From: Callaeas wilsoni
Taxonomy: Eukaryota; Chordata; Aves; Passeriformes; Callaeidae
Reading direction: 5' to 3'
NCBI GenBank assembly: GCA_013398955.1
Contig: VWPU01004985.1
Coordinates: forward strand, 1 to 64,000
Length of the DNA stretch: 64,000 nt
Made by a program: the position numbers and the translations under genes. Below are positions 14,601-60,007 of this stretch, piece after piece. Each line of letters begins with the position of its first letter. The first letter of the stretch is position 1. The notes beneath the pieces are model-generated. The model had not been told where the DNA came from and did no database searches. It worked only from the letters and a program-made list of their open reading frames with translations.

Positions 14601-15256
14601 TACAGCCCAACAAGCCAATTGTATCCCAGGCTACATCAAACACAGCGTGGCCAGCAGGTCAAGGAGGGGTTTCTCCCATGTACTCTATTCTTGTGAGACC
14701 CCACCCGGAGTGCTGCATCAGCTCTGGGGTCCCCAGCAAGAGGAGTTCATGGACCTGTTGGAGCGAATCCAGACAAGGGTCACAAAGACCATCAGAGGGC
14801 TGAGCACCTCTCCTATGAAGACAGGCTGAGAGAGTCTGAGCTGCTCAGCCTGGAGAGGAGAAGGCTCTGGGGAGACCTTAGAGCAGCCTTTCAGCACCTA
14901 AAAGGGAGCCTACAGGAAAGCTGGACAGGGAATTTTTTACAGGGGCATGTAATGTTAGGATAAGGAAAATGGCTTTAAACTGAAAGAAGGCAGGTTTAGG
15001 TTAGATATTAAGAAGAAATTCTTTACTGTGAGGGTGGCAAGGCATTGGACCAGGCTGCTCAGAGAAGTTGTGGATGCCACATCCCTGGCAGTGATCAAGT
15101 CCAGGCTGGATGGGAAATTGAGCAACCTGGTTTAGTGGAAGGTGTCCCTCCCTACAGCAGAGGACGGGGCAGGGGGGCGGGGAGTTGGAACTAGATGATC
15201 TCCAAGTTCCCTTCCAACACAAACCATTCTATGATGTTACTATTCTATTCTATGAA
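11610..15256 (+). mobile_element. Long degenerate CR1 LINE retrotransposon
   Basis: A non-LTR retrotransposon of the CR1 family, plus strand, antisense to RET and ending about 0.8 kb past the RET51 stop. ORF1-like remnants occupy about 11,620-12,640. Endonuclease-like sequence runs from about 12,660 to 13,400 and includes the SDHEMVDF signature near 13,225. Reverse transcriptase runs from about 13,990 to 14,790 and includes VPQGS near 14,250 and a degraded catalytic box near 14,335. The 3' end (about 14,830-15,256) finishes in the short ATTCTATG-like repeats typical of CR1. Frames are broken by many stops and shifts, and the N-terminal part of the RT appears deleted around 13,945-13,965. It is about 3.6 kb against about 4.5 kb for a full-length avian CR1. 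It is inactive. Confidence 0.93.
12089..12110 (+). repeat. 12-base tandem duplication inside the CR1 copy
   Basis: AGCCTCGTACCA followed at once by AGCCTCGTAC. A small local duplication in the ORF1 remnant. Confidence 0.8.
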
Positions 15257-16080
15257 TTCCATATAAAAATCCTGTATAGCCTATGTTTAACTCAAAAGAA
15301 ACTATGATTGTACAAGACTGTGTGTTTTAACATTACTAATATGAGGGTAATGGAAAGTAAATGTGTCAGACAAACACTCTTGATTGCCATCAGTCTATAC
15401 AGCTTATCTTGTATCAAATTTATCTCCATTGTGCTAAAGGTAAGAGAAGTTAAGACTAATAAAACAAATTCTCTTCTCATTAAGACAAAACATACATTTT
15501 ACAAGACTTCAAATGTTGAATCTCAAGTCCTCTATTGAGTTACTAAATGTTTGCTTCCAAACCAAGATACTGGCTTTGTAAGTGCCAACATCATCCTAAC
15601 ACTTATCATTTGACAGCAAGCTCAGTAATCTGGGAGCCTGTCTCCCTCCTCCCTTCTACATATTGTTTGTGCTTCCTGCTTAGATCAAGTGGTTGTATGC
15701 TAACAGCCACTATAAAAGTAGCAGTTCAAGTACATTTTACCATCCCAGAAGGCTGTAACAGAGGATGGTTAGTCTAAAAAACACCGAGGATGAAGTGCAA
15801 GGCCATTCGCACTAAGAAGTTGCCAAATGGAACCATACGCAAAATGGCAACCTAGAAAGAAGTACTGGAACTACAACTCTTATCCAGCTTGATATGTTTT
15901 CTGAAAGGGGAGAGTACCAATTATAGTCTTCAGCATAAATAACACACTTTAAAACTACCAATGAAGGGATTTGCCAATTTAAAAGTTGGTTGTTGATTGT
16001 ACAAAGAACGAGCCAATGGACTTCCCACTCTTTGCCTCCTTGTTCTCCTCAGGAGTCCATTACCTTTCACAAAGAAAATT
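15257..16080 (-). other. Presumed RET51 3' UTR / downstream DNA
   Basis: This lies between the RET51 stop codon (16,081) and the 3' end of the CR1 copy. It should be transcribed as the proximal 3' UTR of the long isoform. I found no AATAAA or ATTAAA on the minus strand in this stretch, so the transcript either uses a variant signal or runs on through the antisense CR1. No other gene is seen. Confidence 0.5.
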
Positions 16081-48907
<32,827 letters not shown>

Positions 48908-49635
48908 CTGCAAAGGAAGGCACACAAGAGAAGAAGTAGGTCCAGTTAAATGATTTTTGCACTGCTGTTTTCTTAATAGACGTGTTTCCAAAGAAACACA
49001 GGTTTCGTTCTCTAAGATGTAAAGAAGCATTAAAAAAAGATGTGGAAAAAGGCAGATCTTCATCTGGTGTAAACAAATACAGTTTTACTGCACTGAAGCC
49101 AAGGACACAGACCCCAAAAATACAGCCTACAGTTTATGTTCAGTTACAAAATCATCTGCTTTTTGAAAGCGAAACTGCTTTGCTGTAGACAAGGCCCAGT
49201 TTAAGCTGAACACTTAAGGAAACTCTGCTTGCCAAATTTTACTTAAGTTCCTGTCTGGCGCTTTCAGTTGTAATTCCATCACCTCACAGATGATATTCAA
49301 AGAAGGAAAAAAAACCTTTGATGAAATCGCACACTTTAAAAGTCTTTGAAGATGCTCTCTGTTGAGAGAAAACACAAAAATTTATCAATGGCTTGCATAC
49401 TTTTCCTCAGATTACAGAAAACCCTTCTTACAGAGTTTTTTTGGCTCTCCCCTTTCTAAACAGGCCAGCATGATACTTTTGGTATAGAAAACGGGAATTG
49501 TTTTAAAAAATACTGATATGAAAGTGGTTTAAGTATTTTAAATATGACAGATGGGGAAGCTGAGAAGTGAGTGAGAAGGGAAATGTACATTCCTTTTTTA
49601 GTACAATGACTGTGACTGACCCTGTCATTTCCCAC

Positions 49636-49929
49636 CTGGCACTGCAGGGCATTCACATTTAGTAGGGCTCAACTGCCCCTTGGTGCCTGCTTCTTCAGCT
49701 GCTCTCACCCTTCCAGGCCACTGTGCAATGGCCTCTCGACCTGTTTGCAGTGCTTCCCTTCCAACTCCCCTTCTTGCAAACGTGATCACAGTGGAATGCT
49801 TGATTAGCAAGGAGGGGACAAAGTGATGCTCACTGTGCTCACACGGACTGAAATACCGGAGCTGCCACGCTTGGACTTTACGTGCACTAACAGTCAGTAC
49901 TCGTTCTGATCCAACAGAATGCTTGAATA
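49636..49929 (-). other. Candidate exon B of an unrecognised nested gene
   Basis: An open minus-strand segment preceded by a good acceptor (TGTAATTCTGCAG) and followed by CCAG/GTGGGA; an alternative donor GAAGG/GTGAGA lies 5' of that. Read in phase 1 it begins FKHSVGSERVLTVSARKVQA, then WQLRYFSPCEHSEHHFVP. Its phase matches the end of the candidate exon at 53,213-53,394. I do not recognise the product. The W-Q...C..S spacing is loosely like PLET1, but this is a faint impression, not an identification. It could be chance. Confidence 0.22.
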
Positions 49930-52900
49930 CTGCAGAATTACACAACATTTAATCCAACTGATAAGGAGTCAGGCATCTAAAAATCTCACACATCTGCTGA
50001 ACAAATGTAAACAATAACAACTTCCATATGTTACTAATACAAAGCTCTCTCAGCTTAAATCAAGCCAGATACAACTGGAAATTATGGTAATGCAGCAAGA
50101 AAATTAGGGATATAATGCCAAAACATCTTCCAAATAGCATCAGGCTATAGCACATATTTATTTTGTATTAGTGTTGGATCCATACACTGTCCTACTGAAT
50201 GGAGTGCACCGCAAACAAACTGTAAACACGAGACCTCTAATTTCATTTAGACATACCACAGAAACCATTGCACCTTGCAATGATTCATGACATCATCTGC
50301 ATCCCTGGATGCAATTACATCCATCAGGTTTTCAGAGGCCCATTATTTTTCTTCTACATACACTTTGCAATATATGAATAAAGTGGTAAAGTAATATGGC
50401 AGGTGAATTCGTTCCAAAGGAATTAATTCAAAGAGAAGCCAACCAGAGTCTTTTTGACAGTTTTAGAAAAGCATTAACTCTTGACATTCTCTGTCTGGAA
50501 AAAAAATATTACTTTTGGTTCTGGTGCTATCACCCTCTTTTCTTTCTAAGTAAGATTCCTGAATATTTGTACTAAATTTCAAATATTTTTTTCAGTTCCT
50601 CCATCTTTTTTGAAGTGCAGGAAAACCAGAGGAACACGTGCTGCTAGAACTCCTAACAAATGGGTTCAATAACAAGAGGAATGAGGTGATATCCAAATAG
50701 AAAGCCCAGTCCCAGTGCAAGTAAATAGACTCCCTTGAGGTACTTTGTGTAAAAACTTGATTTTAAAACAACGAAAACTTCCTCATGAAAAATTCAACAC
50801 TGAAAATTCACTAATCAAGACTAAAAAATTACTTTCAACTCACAAATGCATACAAATGAGGCTGACACAGCACTAGATATAGGATAGAGGAGTAACTGTT
50901 ACTTCCTTGTTTCCAAGACTGGGGTGAATGGTCCTGTGTGCTCAAATCAGGCAGTAGAAGAACCAACACCACCGCAGAGATATGAAATCACCTTCAGCAG
51001 AAGGAGCACATATAGAGTATACATAAACAATACCAGTGTGTAACATGGGAAGTTGGAAAGGGAGAAAAACGGAATATTTTGAGTTGCAAATATTTGCTTC
51101 CTTATCTTAAACAAGTGTGCTAATCTTTGTATGCTTTGCTCTACAAATGAGGGCTCACACCGCGCGCAGGTACAGTCATGTTTAACCAACACATAAATAA
51201 TTATGACAGCCACGGCCACTTAAATGCCTGAAACCTGGCACACAACTACACCTCGGCAGAGCCCAGCATCCCGCCTGCTCTGCATTTGGAAGAAAAGCTT
51301 TATGCTGATGCTGCAGACTCTCTGAAGTTCTTTGGCATCGGTTCACAGGAGGAGTCTTCTCCATTGTCAGAAAGAAAGGGGAAAAAATCTTGTAATATAA
51401 AAACGTGATGTCTCTATAAATAACGGAAATGCAAAACAATGCTTTGTATTTTGGAGAGAGGAGGATTCCTTCATAAAATAATTTAGCATTTACACACTAC
51501 TTAGCTGGAAATGTATTTCACAAGCTTAAAAGACACTTTAAGAAATTAGGAAAAGTTGCTGTAAGAGGTTTAAGTAGAAATGTGATCTTTTTCTACCAGA
51601 TTCAACCTAAAACTGATTAAACTGAATGCTGTCCATCAAAAGTGTTAGTTTTTAGTACAGAGCAGACTTCTATACTGAGGACAATACCCAAGGATGGTTT
51701 TAAGTGACACCAGTGAATATGTCAAACTTTCATATTTTACTTAGAAAACAAGTATTTGAAGTGAAGAGACTTTACAACACCGTAAAAAAAATAAATATAT
51801 ATATACACATATAAAAATTTGATTTAGCCATGTAGCAAGATTCACCCAATGGTGTGAAATTACCAGGATTTTGTAAAGTGGTTTGTGTCACTCTGACTCC
51901 ATTTCAAGCACTGAGAGAGATGAGAAATATGCAACAGACTGCCCAGGTCACAGCCACACTCTGCATATAAATCTTTGGGGGCTAATTTTAAAGGAGACCT
52001 TTGAAGTAGAAATGTAGCACCCACTTCTCAGAGCTGTGTTCATTCCTTTAAGCCCTAGTGAGTTCAAACCAGATTCAATAAACTTGCCATCTGGCAAGTA
52101 TGCTGCAGGAGGAAGAGGTTCTAATCCTGGCCACAGCTCCTTGTGTCCTGAAAAAAAAAAAAAAATCCATTTCCAAGGACTTGTGCAAGCTTCCTATGGA
52201 AGCCAGATGGAGTTTTTAATGAATGTGCCATTTAAATAAAGAGGAATTGAGATAGTTACATTCGAAACTGACGGTTAAAGTCCTTTTGCTTAGGAATTAA
52301 AAGCAGAGAAAAATTTTGCGTTGCAAGCTTGAAATGCACCACAAGAAGGCTGTCCTCTGGAACATTACAGAATCATTAAAATATTCTGGCATCTCTGAAC
52401 ATTTTTTAGAGGATGCTTCAGCTCTCCCTACTACAATCAGCACAGGAAACACGGCAACCTCTGATGGATGAGCAATATTATGGGATAATAGCGTATCAGT
52501 AACACACAGAAGAGAAAAGTGATCACGTTTAAGCGGATGTAATGCTACTAACTAATAGCTCCTACAGGAAATAGATACAGTTATGACAGCAGTTTTCCAG
52601 TTCAGGGAGAGAAAGCAGGTAAAATGAGAGTAGAGAAATGAGATTATATGTACTTTGAAGCCTTCATGATTGCCTTTTGAAATAAGGCAATTTTTCATGT
52701 GGCTTTTTTCAGTCATGAATGATTAGGTATATAATGCCTTTTTTGATACAAATTGATTTTTTTCTGTACACAATTTGCTGTACAAAACTTTACATGTTTT
52801 CGTGCTTTTTATGCTCGCCACTATCGTCTTGAGTAGAATTTGGGGATGGCTCTTGATGAAAACTGTTAAACTGACTATAGCAACAGTATATTCTTAATAT

Positions 52901-53212
52901 CAGCCTCGATGACAGAAAACACAGTTTAACTGTTTAGTCACAACACGAAGGAGCAGGAAATTTTTTGATTAGATACAGAGGAAGACTTCACTGTAAGGCA
53001 TTCTCCCAAACAATGTCTGTAACCATCTTTCAAGGTACAACTACAGGCCTCAAACAGTTTTGAAGAAGCAGATGTCTTATGGAGTTCACAGTCAAAAGTC
53101 AAAGTTTAAATGACCACTGCTTGACCACTGGTTTAAGTTACACTATGCACTTGAACAAAAGGTTCACTCTTGATTTAAAAAAATCAAATGGCTGAAAAAT
53201 AACATTACTCAC

Positions 53213-53394
53213 TAAAGTTATTTTGGGTTTCATTACTCATGTAATTGAAAACGATCACTCGAGCCTGAGTGTCTGTTACCTTCCAACTTCTCGTCACTAT
53301 GTTATAAGTGACACTTTTGTTCAGTAAATGAAAATCTTCACAGATCTCAAGGTGCCTGCTGGATGAACATGCATTTACAAACACTATGACCAGT
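53213..53394 (-). other. Candidate exon A of an unrecognised nested gene
   Basis: A 182-base minus-strand segment bounded by a pyrimidine-rich acceptor (CTTTTTAAAAACACAG) and a strong donor (TTTA/GTGAGT). One frame is open across exactly this interval, with in-frame stops just outside both splice sites. It reads LVIVFVNACSSSRHLEICED, then FHLLNKSVTYNIVTRSWKVT and RVIVFNYMSNETQNNF. A hydrophobic start followed by Cys residues and N-glycosylation motifs (NKS, NET) would suit the end of a signal peptide and the start of a secreted or GPI-anchored protein. There is no ATG in frame, so an upstream exon would be needed. Not recognised. Confidence 0.3.
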
Positions 53395-54480
53395 CTGTGT
53401 TTTTAAAAAGACAAAAGGAAAAAAAAAATCAGCAAAATGGAAATGATGGTTGTTTTTCATTCAGCAAGTGGTACCCACCTATATAACCCACACCTGACAA
53501 AATTTACTCAGAGCTTCTCAGCATTTTGGAGGACAACACAACAATTTATTTAGAACAGAACAGCCCCAAGTAATCAAAACCCTTAATCCAGAATTGACAT
53601 GCATCTCCAAGAAAAGGGAGATGCTTTTAATGCCACGATAGCCCTGTCAATGTAACATACAGGATTTAATGACATAACAGATGAACATGGGAGTCTGTTG
53701 TTAATAATCCTCCATTTGTTGCACAGCATCAGATTTCAACAGGCAATTATCTGTCAAAGTTAGTTGTGTGTTCCTGAAATAATTATCTTTACTTCTGACA
53801 AGTAGCCATTATGTTCCATTACTAGTATTAATATACCTAACGTTTGATTCATCAGAGAACATTAATACACTTTTATATTTTAAATTAAAGGACTTGCCCA
53901 CTTAATTCCCTTCTAGTCTCTACACAATTAGGAAATAAACTTGCCCTCATAAACCAAAATTTGTCAATTTTAAGCTGATCACTACAGAAACTGTAACAGA
54001 TATGATATGAACATAAGAAACTATCAACATGAAAATGAAATTTTTTTCTTTTTTTTCCACAAAGTGTCCCCTCTGGAGTCTAGGTTAGAGTGGATTGGGG
54101 CAAGGTCACTGCAGAGACTCATACCAGAATTTTCTTACAGTGGCTGTACTCAAACTTATGGAGCTGGATAATTGCTAAGTGTCACCTGGCGTGTACATTT
54201 ACATGTAGCACAATTATTGGAGAAGAACAGAAGAAATTTCAGTACCAGCAGTATCAGTGAAATACATGTGCTTTACAGAACACAATCCCCTCCAGGGAGA
54301 ACAGGTCCTTACGAAGTGATGGTAAGCAGAAACAGTTCTTAACTAGAATATACTCCAGACCTGTTAAACTGCTCTGCTTTAACTTAATTGCCTCTCTTGC
54401 GATTTTCCTCACCAGATTCCCACGCTCATATCGAAAACAACCCTGAATTTTAGACTGATAATATAGAAATTAAGTAGAAA

Positions 54481-54562
54481 GAAATATTATATTAGATATT
54501 ATAGTAAATACAGTATTATATAATTACATACAAATATATAATTAGATATATTATTAAATATT
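54481..54562. repeat. A/T-rich low-complexity block
   Basis: Repeated ATATTA/TATAAT words with almost no G or C. Low-complexity sequence in RET intron 1. Confidence 0.7.
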
Positions 54563-54786
54563 CTGCTAGTCAGAAAAATGAGAAAGATTTTCTGGTATAG
54601 GAAAATAAGACAGACCTGGTAAAGCAGAAAGATGGATTTGAGAAAAAAGGTTTGTTTCCTATAACGGGCATATTGAACATAAATTTAAAAAATGTCCAGA
54701 TCAAAGACAGACCCTAAATTTATCAAAAAGAAACGAATTTTGATTTTTGAGAACTGCCAAGATTTTCATTTTTGTCTCAATTCAAG

Positions 54787-54914
54787 ACTGGAAAACCTGT
54801 GCAGCTCAGGATCTACCAGAGAACAGAACAGCACCTCTACTGACGCTTCCCTTGTGAGTTCAGAGAGAGGTCAAACCTGTGCCCGCACTTTCCTTCCAGA
54901 GCCTGGACCTCTAG
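54787..54914 (+). other. Exon-like segment on the plus strand
   Basis: The segment follows TTTTTGTCTCAATTCAAG and ends at a perfect donor, CTAG/GTAAGT. It is G+C-richer than its surroundings. One frame is open (RLENLCSSGSTREQNSTSTD and so on) but shows no domain. It might be an exon of an antisense or long non-coding RNA, or coincidence. Confidence 0.15.
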
Positions 54915-57161
54915 GTAAGTTTGAAAAAATTACCCCTTAAGTGCCACAAATGCTAGGAACTTCCTTCCTCTTGCATTCTTATGATTTGTTGTTTGTTTTG
55001 TTTCTTTTGGGGTTTTTTATTACTTTAGCAAGAAGTTTTTGATGCTTCATTGTTCTAAATACCAGTGTTAGTAGAACTTAAACTATCCTTTGTAAAAATT
55101 AACATGCATGGAAAGCTTCTGTGAGAGATTGCAGGGGTTTCTGAAAATTCTTTAGATCCTGATTTTGCCACATATCCCTATTTCTGTGATTAAATACTTC
55201 TTCTTTAAAGTATGGCTTAATTGTTTGAGAATACCTGGATGTAATTTTGCTCTGTAGGAGTACAGGACAAGGAAACTCTCTATTGTATTGCAGCACAAAC
55301 TATATTAATAAATACTTACTAGAATTTCTTTACGCTGTGTATGATCTCATGTGCCTTCTAGAATGTGTTTATGTATTATTTGTACGTAAAGATTGCGATA
55401 ATGAGAAGCCAGAGAAGACCAGTGACGTGTCTCACTGCTCTGTGCTAAAACTGACACGCTACTTGTATCAAAACCATAAAATCCTCAATTAATAATGTAG
55501 TGACATACAAGTGCTCTTAACCCTTGTTATACTTTAATTAGCTTTCACATATATTTACTTTAACAGTGCTAAGCTCATACAGAAGGTAAACATTATAGCA
55601 GCAATTTGGAGAACAAAGTACTGACAACCACATATATTTGTTTCATAAAAACATAAAAATAAATCACAGGACACTTATCTGCAGGAATCATCCAGCATAC
55701 TTGATAAGATGAAAGGATCCTTAATGGCAAAGGCAAATAAGTTTAAATTAAGTAACTTAGTTAAAAGGATATCGGCATCACAATACATTTCCTACATTAA
55801 GATACAGATCTAGATCACTGTGCTGATTCCTTAATAAATATAGAGTACTACTTTTTCACAATCCCCAGTCATGAAAATGAACGAAAACCAATTAACTGTT
55901 GATTTATGACAAAGATTTGTATATGCACAAACTCCTGCATTCCATTACTACTTAAGCTCAAATTTCCCATTTCTCTTCCTCCAGCTGCACTTGATTCTGT
56001 ATCACCAAAATGAACACAAGTCTTCCTGTCAATTATAAATAGATGAAGTCAGACATAAGGGATCACTTTCTGACAGCTCAGGGCAGTTCACAAACACCTC
56101 CATCCATTTCCTCTGCCTAAGCCATCTTCAGAGAGAAAACATGCTCAGGTGAAATAAGCACCAGTATTTCCCACAAATAGCTGCTTTTCCTGCTCAGCAT
56201 CACTGGAGTGCAACAATTAACAGAATCTTGACCAAATGGCAACAGTACCAATTTGGGAAAATTGCAGACTGTCTAATTCTTCTTGATCAACACCAGTGAC
56301 CCTGTACCCGGGTTGTGGCGAGAGGAGCCTGATTTTCAGAGAAAAGTTGCATGCCATATCTTCTCATTTTCTAGGGAGTGGGTGACTTCACAGCATCTGG
56401 ATCAAATTTTTACTTTGGATTCTCCACTGTTGCACTGGAAAACCTATTTTCTATATTTAGTATAGATGTGTAAAAATTAGCCTGCTGGACCTCCTGTAGT
56501 AACACAGGAAATAGCGCAGTCTGAAACGTGTTTTATCCATATCTAATATCTCTAGCTTCCCTTAGTTTCTCCAATTCCTGCAGCTCATGAAAGATAGAGA
56601 CAGAGCAGTGTAATTACTGCCTTACTGCAGGAGGCAATCAATGAAAACTTTTGCTGCTGGTGGTTGAAAAGTTGCCAGAAAAACGGTAATGACATCAACG
56701 TCCACCCCTCACAGCAAAGTGCTCTGTTATTAAGAGCTGCTATTCTCTTTCCAAACACTCAAGGGAGCTATGAGCCTGCAGTTCAATTTTTCAGTCCAGG
56801 AAGTGAAATATCACTGCAACTATGAGCTTATTTGTTTATTGATTTATTTAAAGTTTTGTCTTGAATTAACAGAGCATTTTGGTTTAATCACTTTATTTTA
56901 GGTTAAGATTACTGTATTTTAGGTGATCTATGAAATCAAATGCAGAACATAAGCTCTTATCCTACTGTTGTTTTTTAAATTTTATTATCTCATACTAATG
57001 CATATACATATAAGAACTAAAATACTGTTAAGACACACCTTTGCTTGAATCTCTAATTCCTTAAGACACTCTTGCAGAGAATACATTTTCTTAAGTGCTC
57101 TTACAAGGCAGACTGCTTCTAAAATAGTTTCATAAAAATCTATATTACACCTGCCATCATT

Positions 57162-57196
57162 AAAAAAAAAAAAAAAAGAAAAAAAGAAAAAAAGAA
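57162..57196. repeat. A-rich simple repeat
   Basis: Long A run followed by A7G units. Confidence 0.85.
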
Positions 57197-59947
57197 CAAC
57201 CCCCACTATCCCAACTGTGAACACCCCTATTTAATAAAACAGAACTTTTCCTTTGGGGACTTTCAGTCATTACCGCACAGTTGCTACTCATTATGCTGTT
57301 GTCTTAAAGCATAAATGTTGTCAGCCAAAGGGCAGAAATTGTATTGACAAGGCTTGGAAAGGGGCCGACAGACCACTAATGATATGTGCTGGGCACTGCT
57401 GCCTGCTCTAGACAGCTCTCCTCTGCTGGCTTTGAGACAGCCACGAACTACATCGCATCCTTGGCGAGCTATAGGAATGAACTAGAGAAGTCTGAAAGAA
57501 ACAATATCAAACGCAGCAGCAAAATCTGGAATAGTAGGGGCCTTCACAGGATTTTACAAGAGCTTTATTTTCCTTTAAGTGAACTTCTGGGTTCCAGCCC
57601 AGTCCCTTGCTAGAGGGCATGCCAGACCACCACAGACTGCCAAGCGAGCGCATGCACAAAACAATCCTCCTCTGATCATTACAGACTGAATTTGCTTAAT
57701 ATATTTCATAACTATTTCAATGCCTTTTTACTTTACAAACATTTTTACTATAACAGCTAAAACTCTGCCCCATGTTTATACCCACACTGCCAACAGAAGA
57801 GAAGCAATTCTTTGTCTTTCTCAGACATACAGTCACTTTTGATAAAGATTTTGCTCATGCTGCTATGCTGCAGTTTCTCTGTTGGGTAACTTCTGATCAC
57901 TTACTGTCTTTAATTATTAGCTATTTCTTCTGCATCAAGGTCTGCACCGAGTCCTGGCTTGCACTGATGCACACAGATAGTCCTTGATGCTGACATTTAT
58001 TCTGAACTCAGACTACCAGAGCAGTCATTCTGATCACACGTTTTTGATGTATAAACAAACTGTAAGTGACAGATTCAGAGTCAAAGAAGTGCTGTCATCC
58101 TTCAGCGATTAGCTCCTGGGCAGCCCGACCCAAAAAGAATATTGAAACACAAAGTTTATACATTTACATTTTTCTCAGATGGTGAAACTGATGCTTTCTG
58201 CTCTGTTTATGAGCTGAAAACACCTCCAGTGGCATCTCCCATCACAAAGAAGTAATCGAGTTTTGTTCCAGCACAGTATCTCCACGCACACTTTATCAAG
58301 GCATTTTGATTTTTCAACTCTTCTGCAAAGGTGCTTGTTGCACTATTTCATCAAGAGCTCATGTTTTAAATTTAAGTGTCAGTAAAAAACCTCATTTCCT
58401 CTGCTTCCCCTCTTTCCTGATCAAGGCAGCAATATTCACGGGCTAGAGGACTGTAACATATAATGAAAACACAAGTTCAGATTTCAACTGAATACCACAG
58501 AAACATAAATTAAAAACTGCAGCTTGGGTGACTCTGCTAAGAAGTGCTTTTCTTTACCTGTGCCTTAAACACCCCCGACACACACCACAAACATTGTGAT
58601 CGACAAACCAAGCTGGGTTTTAAAGTCATGGTATGTGACTCAAGTGTGTTGACTTTTCCATGAATGCTTCTCATAGATCACAGTTTCCCTGCATCAGGAA
58701 TAAAAAGCTGCCTGGTTTGATGCTCTTTATTGTAAAAACTTAAGGAAGCTTAAGTTTTCAGCATACGTTTATCTATTCCCATTTTATCATTAAGGACAAC
58801 TCTTACGTTTCATGCCAAAAGGAGATGACAATATACAAACCTTTACAACTTCCAAATTTCCTTCTATGCCACAGCTACCAAGAACATGCTCACAGTAAGG
58901 TGGACTCTTCCTTTCATAAATCTCCTCTGCCAACAGGTTCAGGACTCAAAGCTAAAGCTAAATGTTCCTAGAATTTGTGAAGTCAGTGTGACAAAAAGAC
59001 AAGAAATGGAAAAAACAGCCTGCTGGTCTAAACTCCTGGGATTCTCATGCTGCATAGGATTAAAAAAGCTGACTTAGGAAATTTCAGATTGAAGTTCCAA
59101 CTTGCAGGTGCAATTAGAAAAATTGAGAAAGAGAAGAAGGAAATACAGCATGATCTCTAGATAATTAAATGTACATAACAAAACATTATCTGTGTGTATC
59201 TTATATTCAAAAACTCAGTTTCAGTTTTACCATGGATCCACACTGATTCTAGACTCTACCATTACGTGCATGATGCAAAATGCACACCACAACCAAGACA
59301 GATACCTAGGAAATTTTTAGAAGAGTGTCAGGCTACAGAATAAAAGGTCCAGGGTATAAATCAATCTTCAGGTCACAGAGGTCCCCTGATGAGCACTAAA
59401 GCTACTGCCCAGAGCATCACCCAACCACAGGTGTCTGTTTTTACATTTTTGGCACACATTTCTTTTGCTGATGTGCTAGTATTTTTCTGAGGACAGTAAA
59501 ATCCACTGGGCAACTGCTCACTTTGCTAACCAGACTTCATTGTGAGAAAAGTCAGGACAGAGCTGCTTAAAAGTATTTTGTGGCTTTCCAATTGCTCTGC
59601 TCTGGAATGAACATTGACAAGTTCTGCTGGCCCTCACTGGGAGTTCCCACACACCGGCTGGCAGAGATGAAAGCAGTCGGAAAGAAAATAAATGTCATTC
59701 CTTTCCATATTTCTCCAATTTAAAGCAATTATCAATTTAATAAACACTGGTTTCTAGGAAAGAGATAAGATTCTGGCTTTCGGCTTGCATGAATCATTTC
59801 GAAGGCAATGCTGTTCCCAGTGACTATTCCCTAGTTTTTGTACGTTATTAGAAAGGGCTTGACCTCCTATATTTTTCCATGCACTGGAGAAGACTTTGCT
59901 CAGCTAGCTAATCCAATTGCTTGCGCATTTGGAACACAATGTAGAAT

Positions 59948-60007
59948 TAAAAAAAAAAAAAAACAGAAAAAAAAGAAAAAAAAGAAAATAAAAAAGAAAA
60001 TAAAAAG
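59948..60007. repeat. A-rich purine tract of about 60 bases
   Basis: Mostly A with interspersed G and few other bases. On the RET strand it is a long T-rich pyrimidine tract. Confidence 0.88.
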
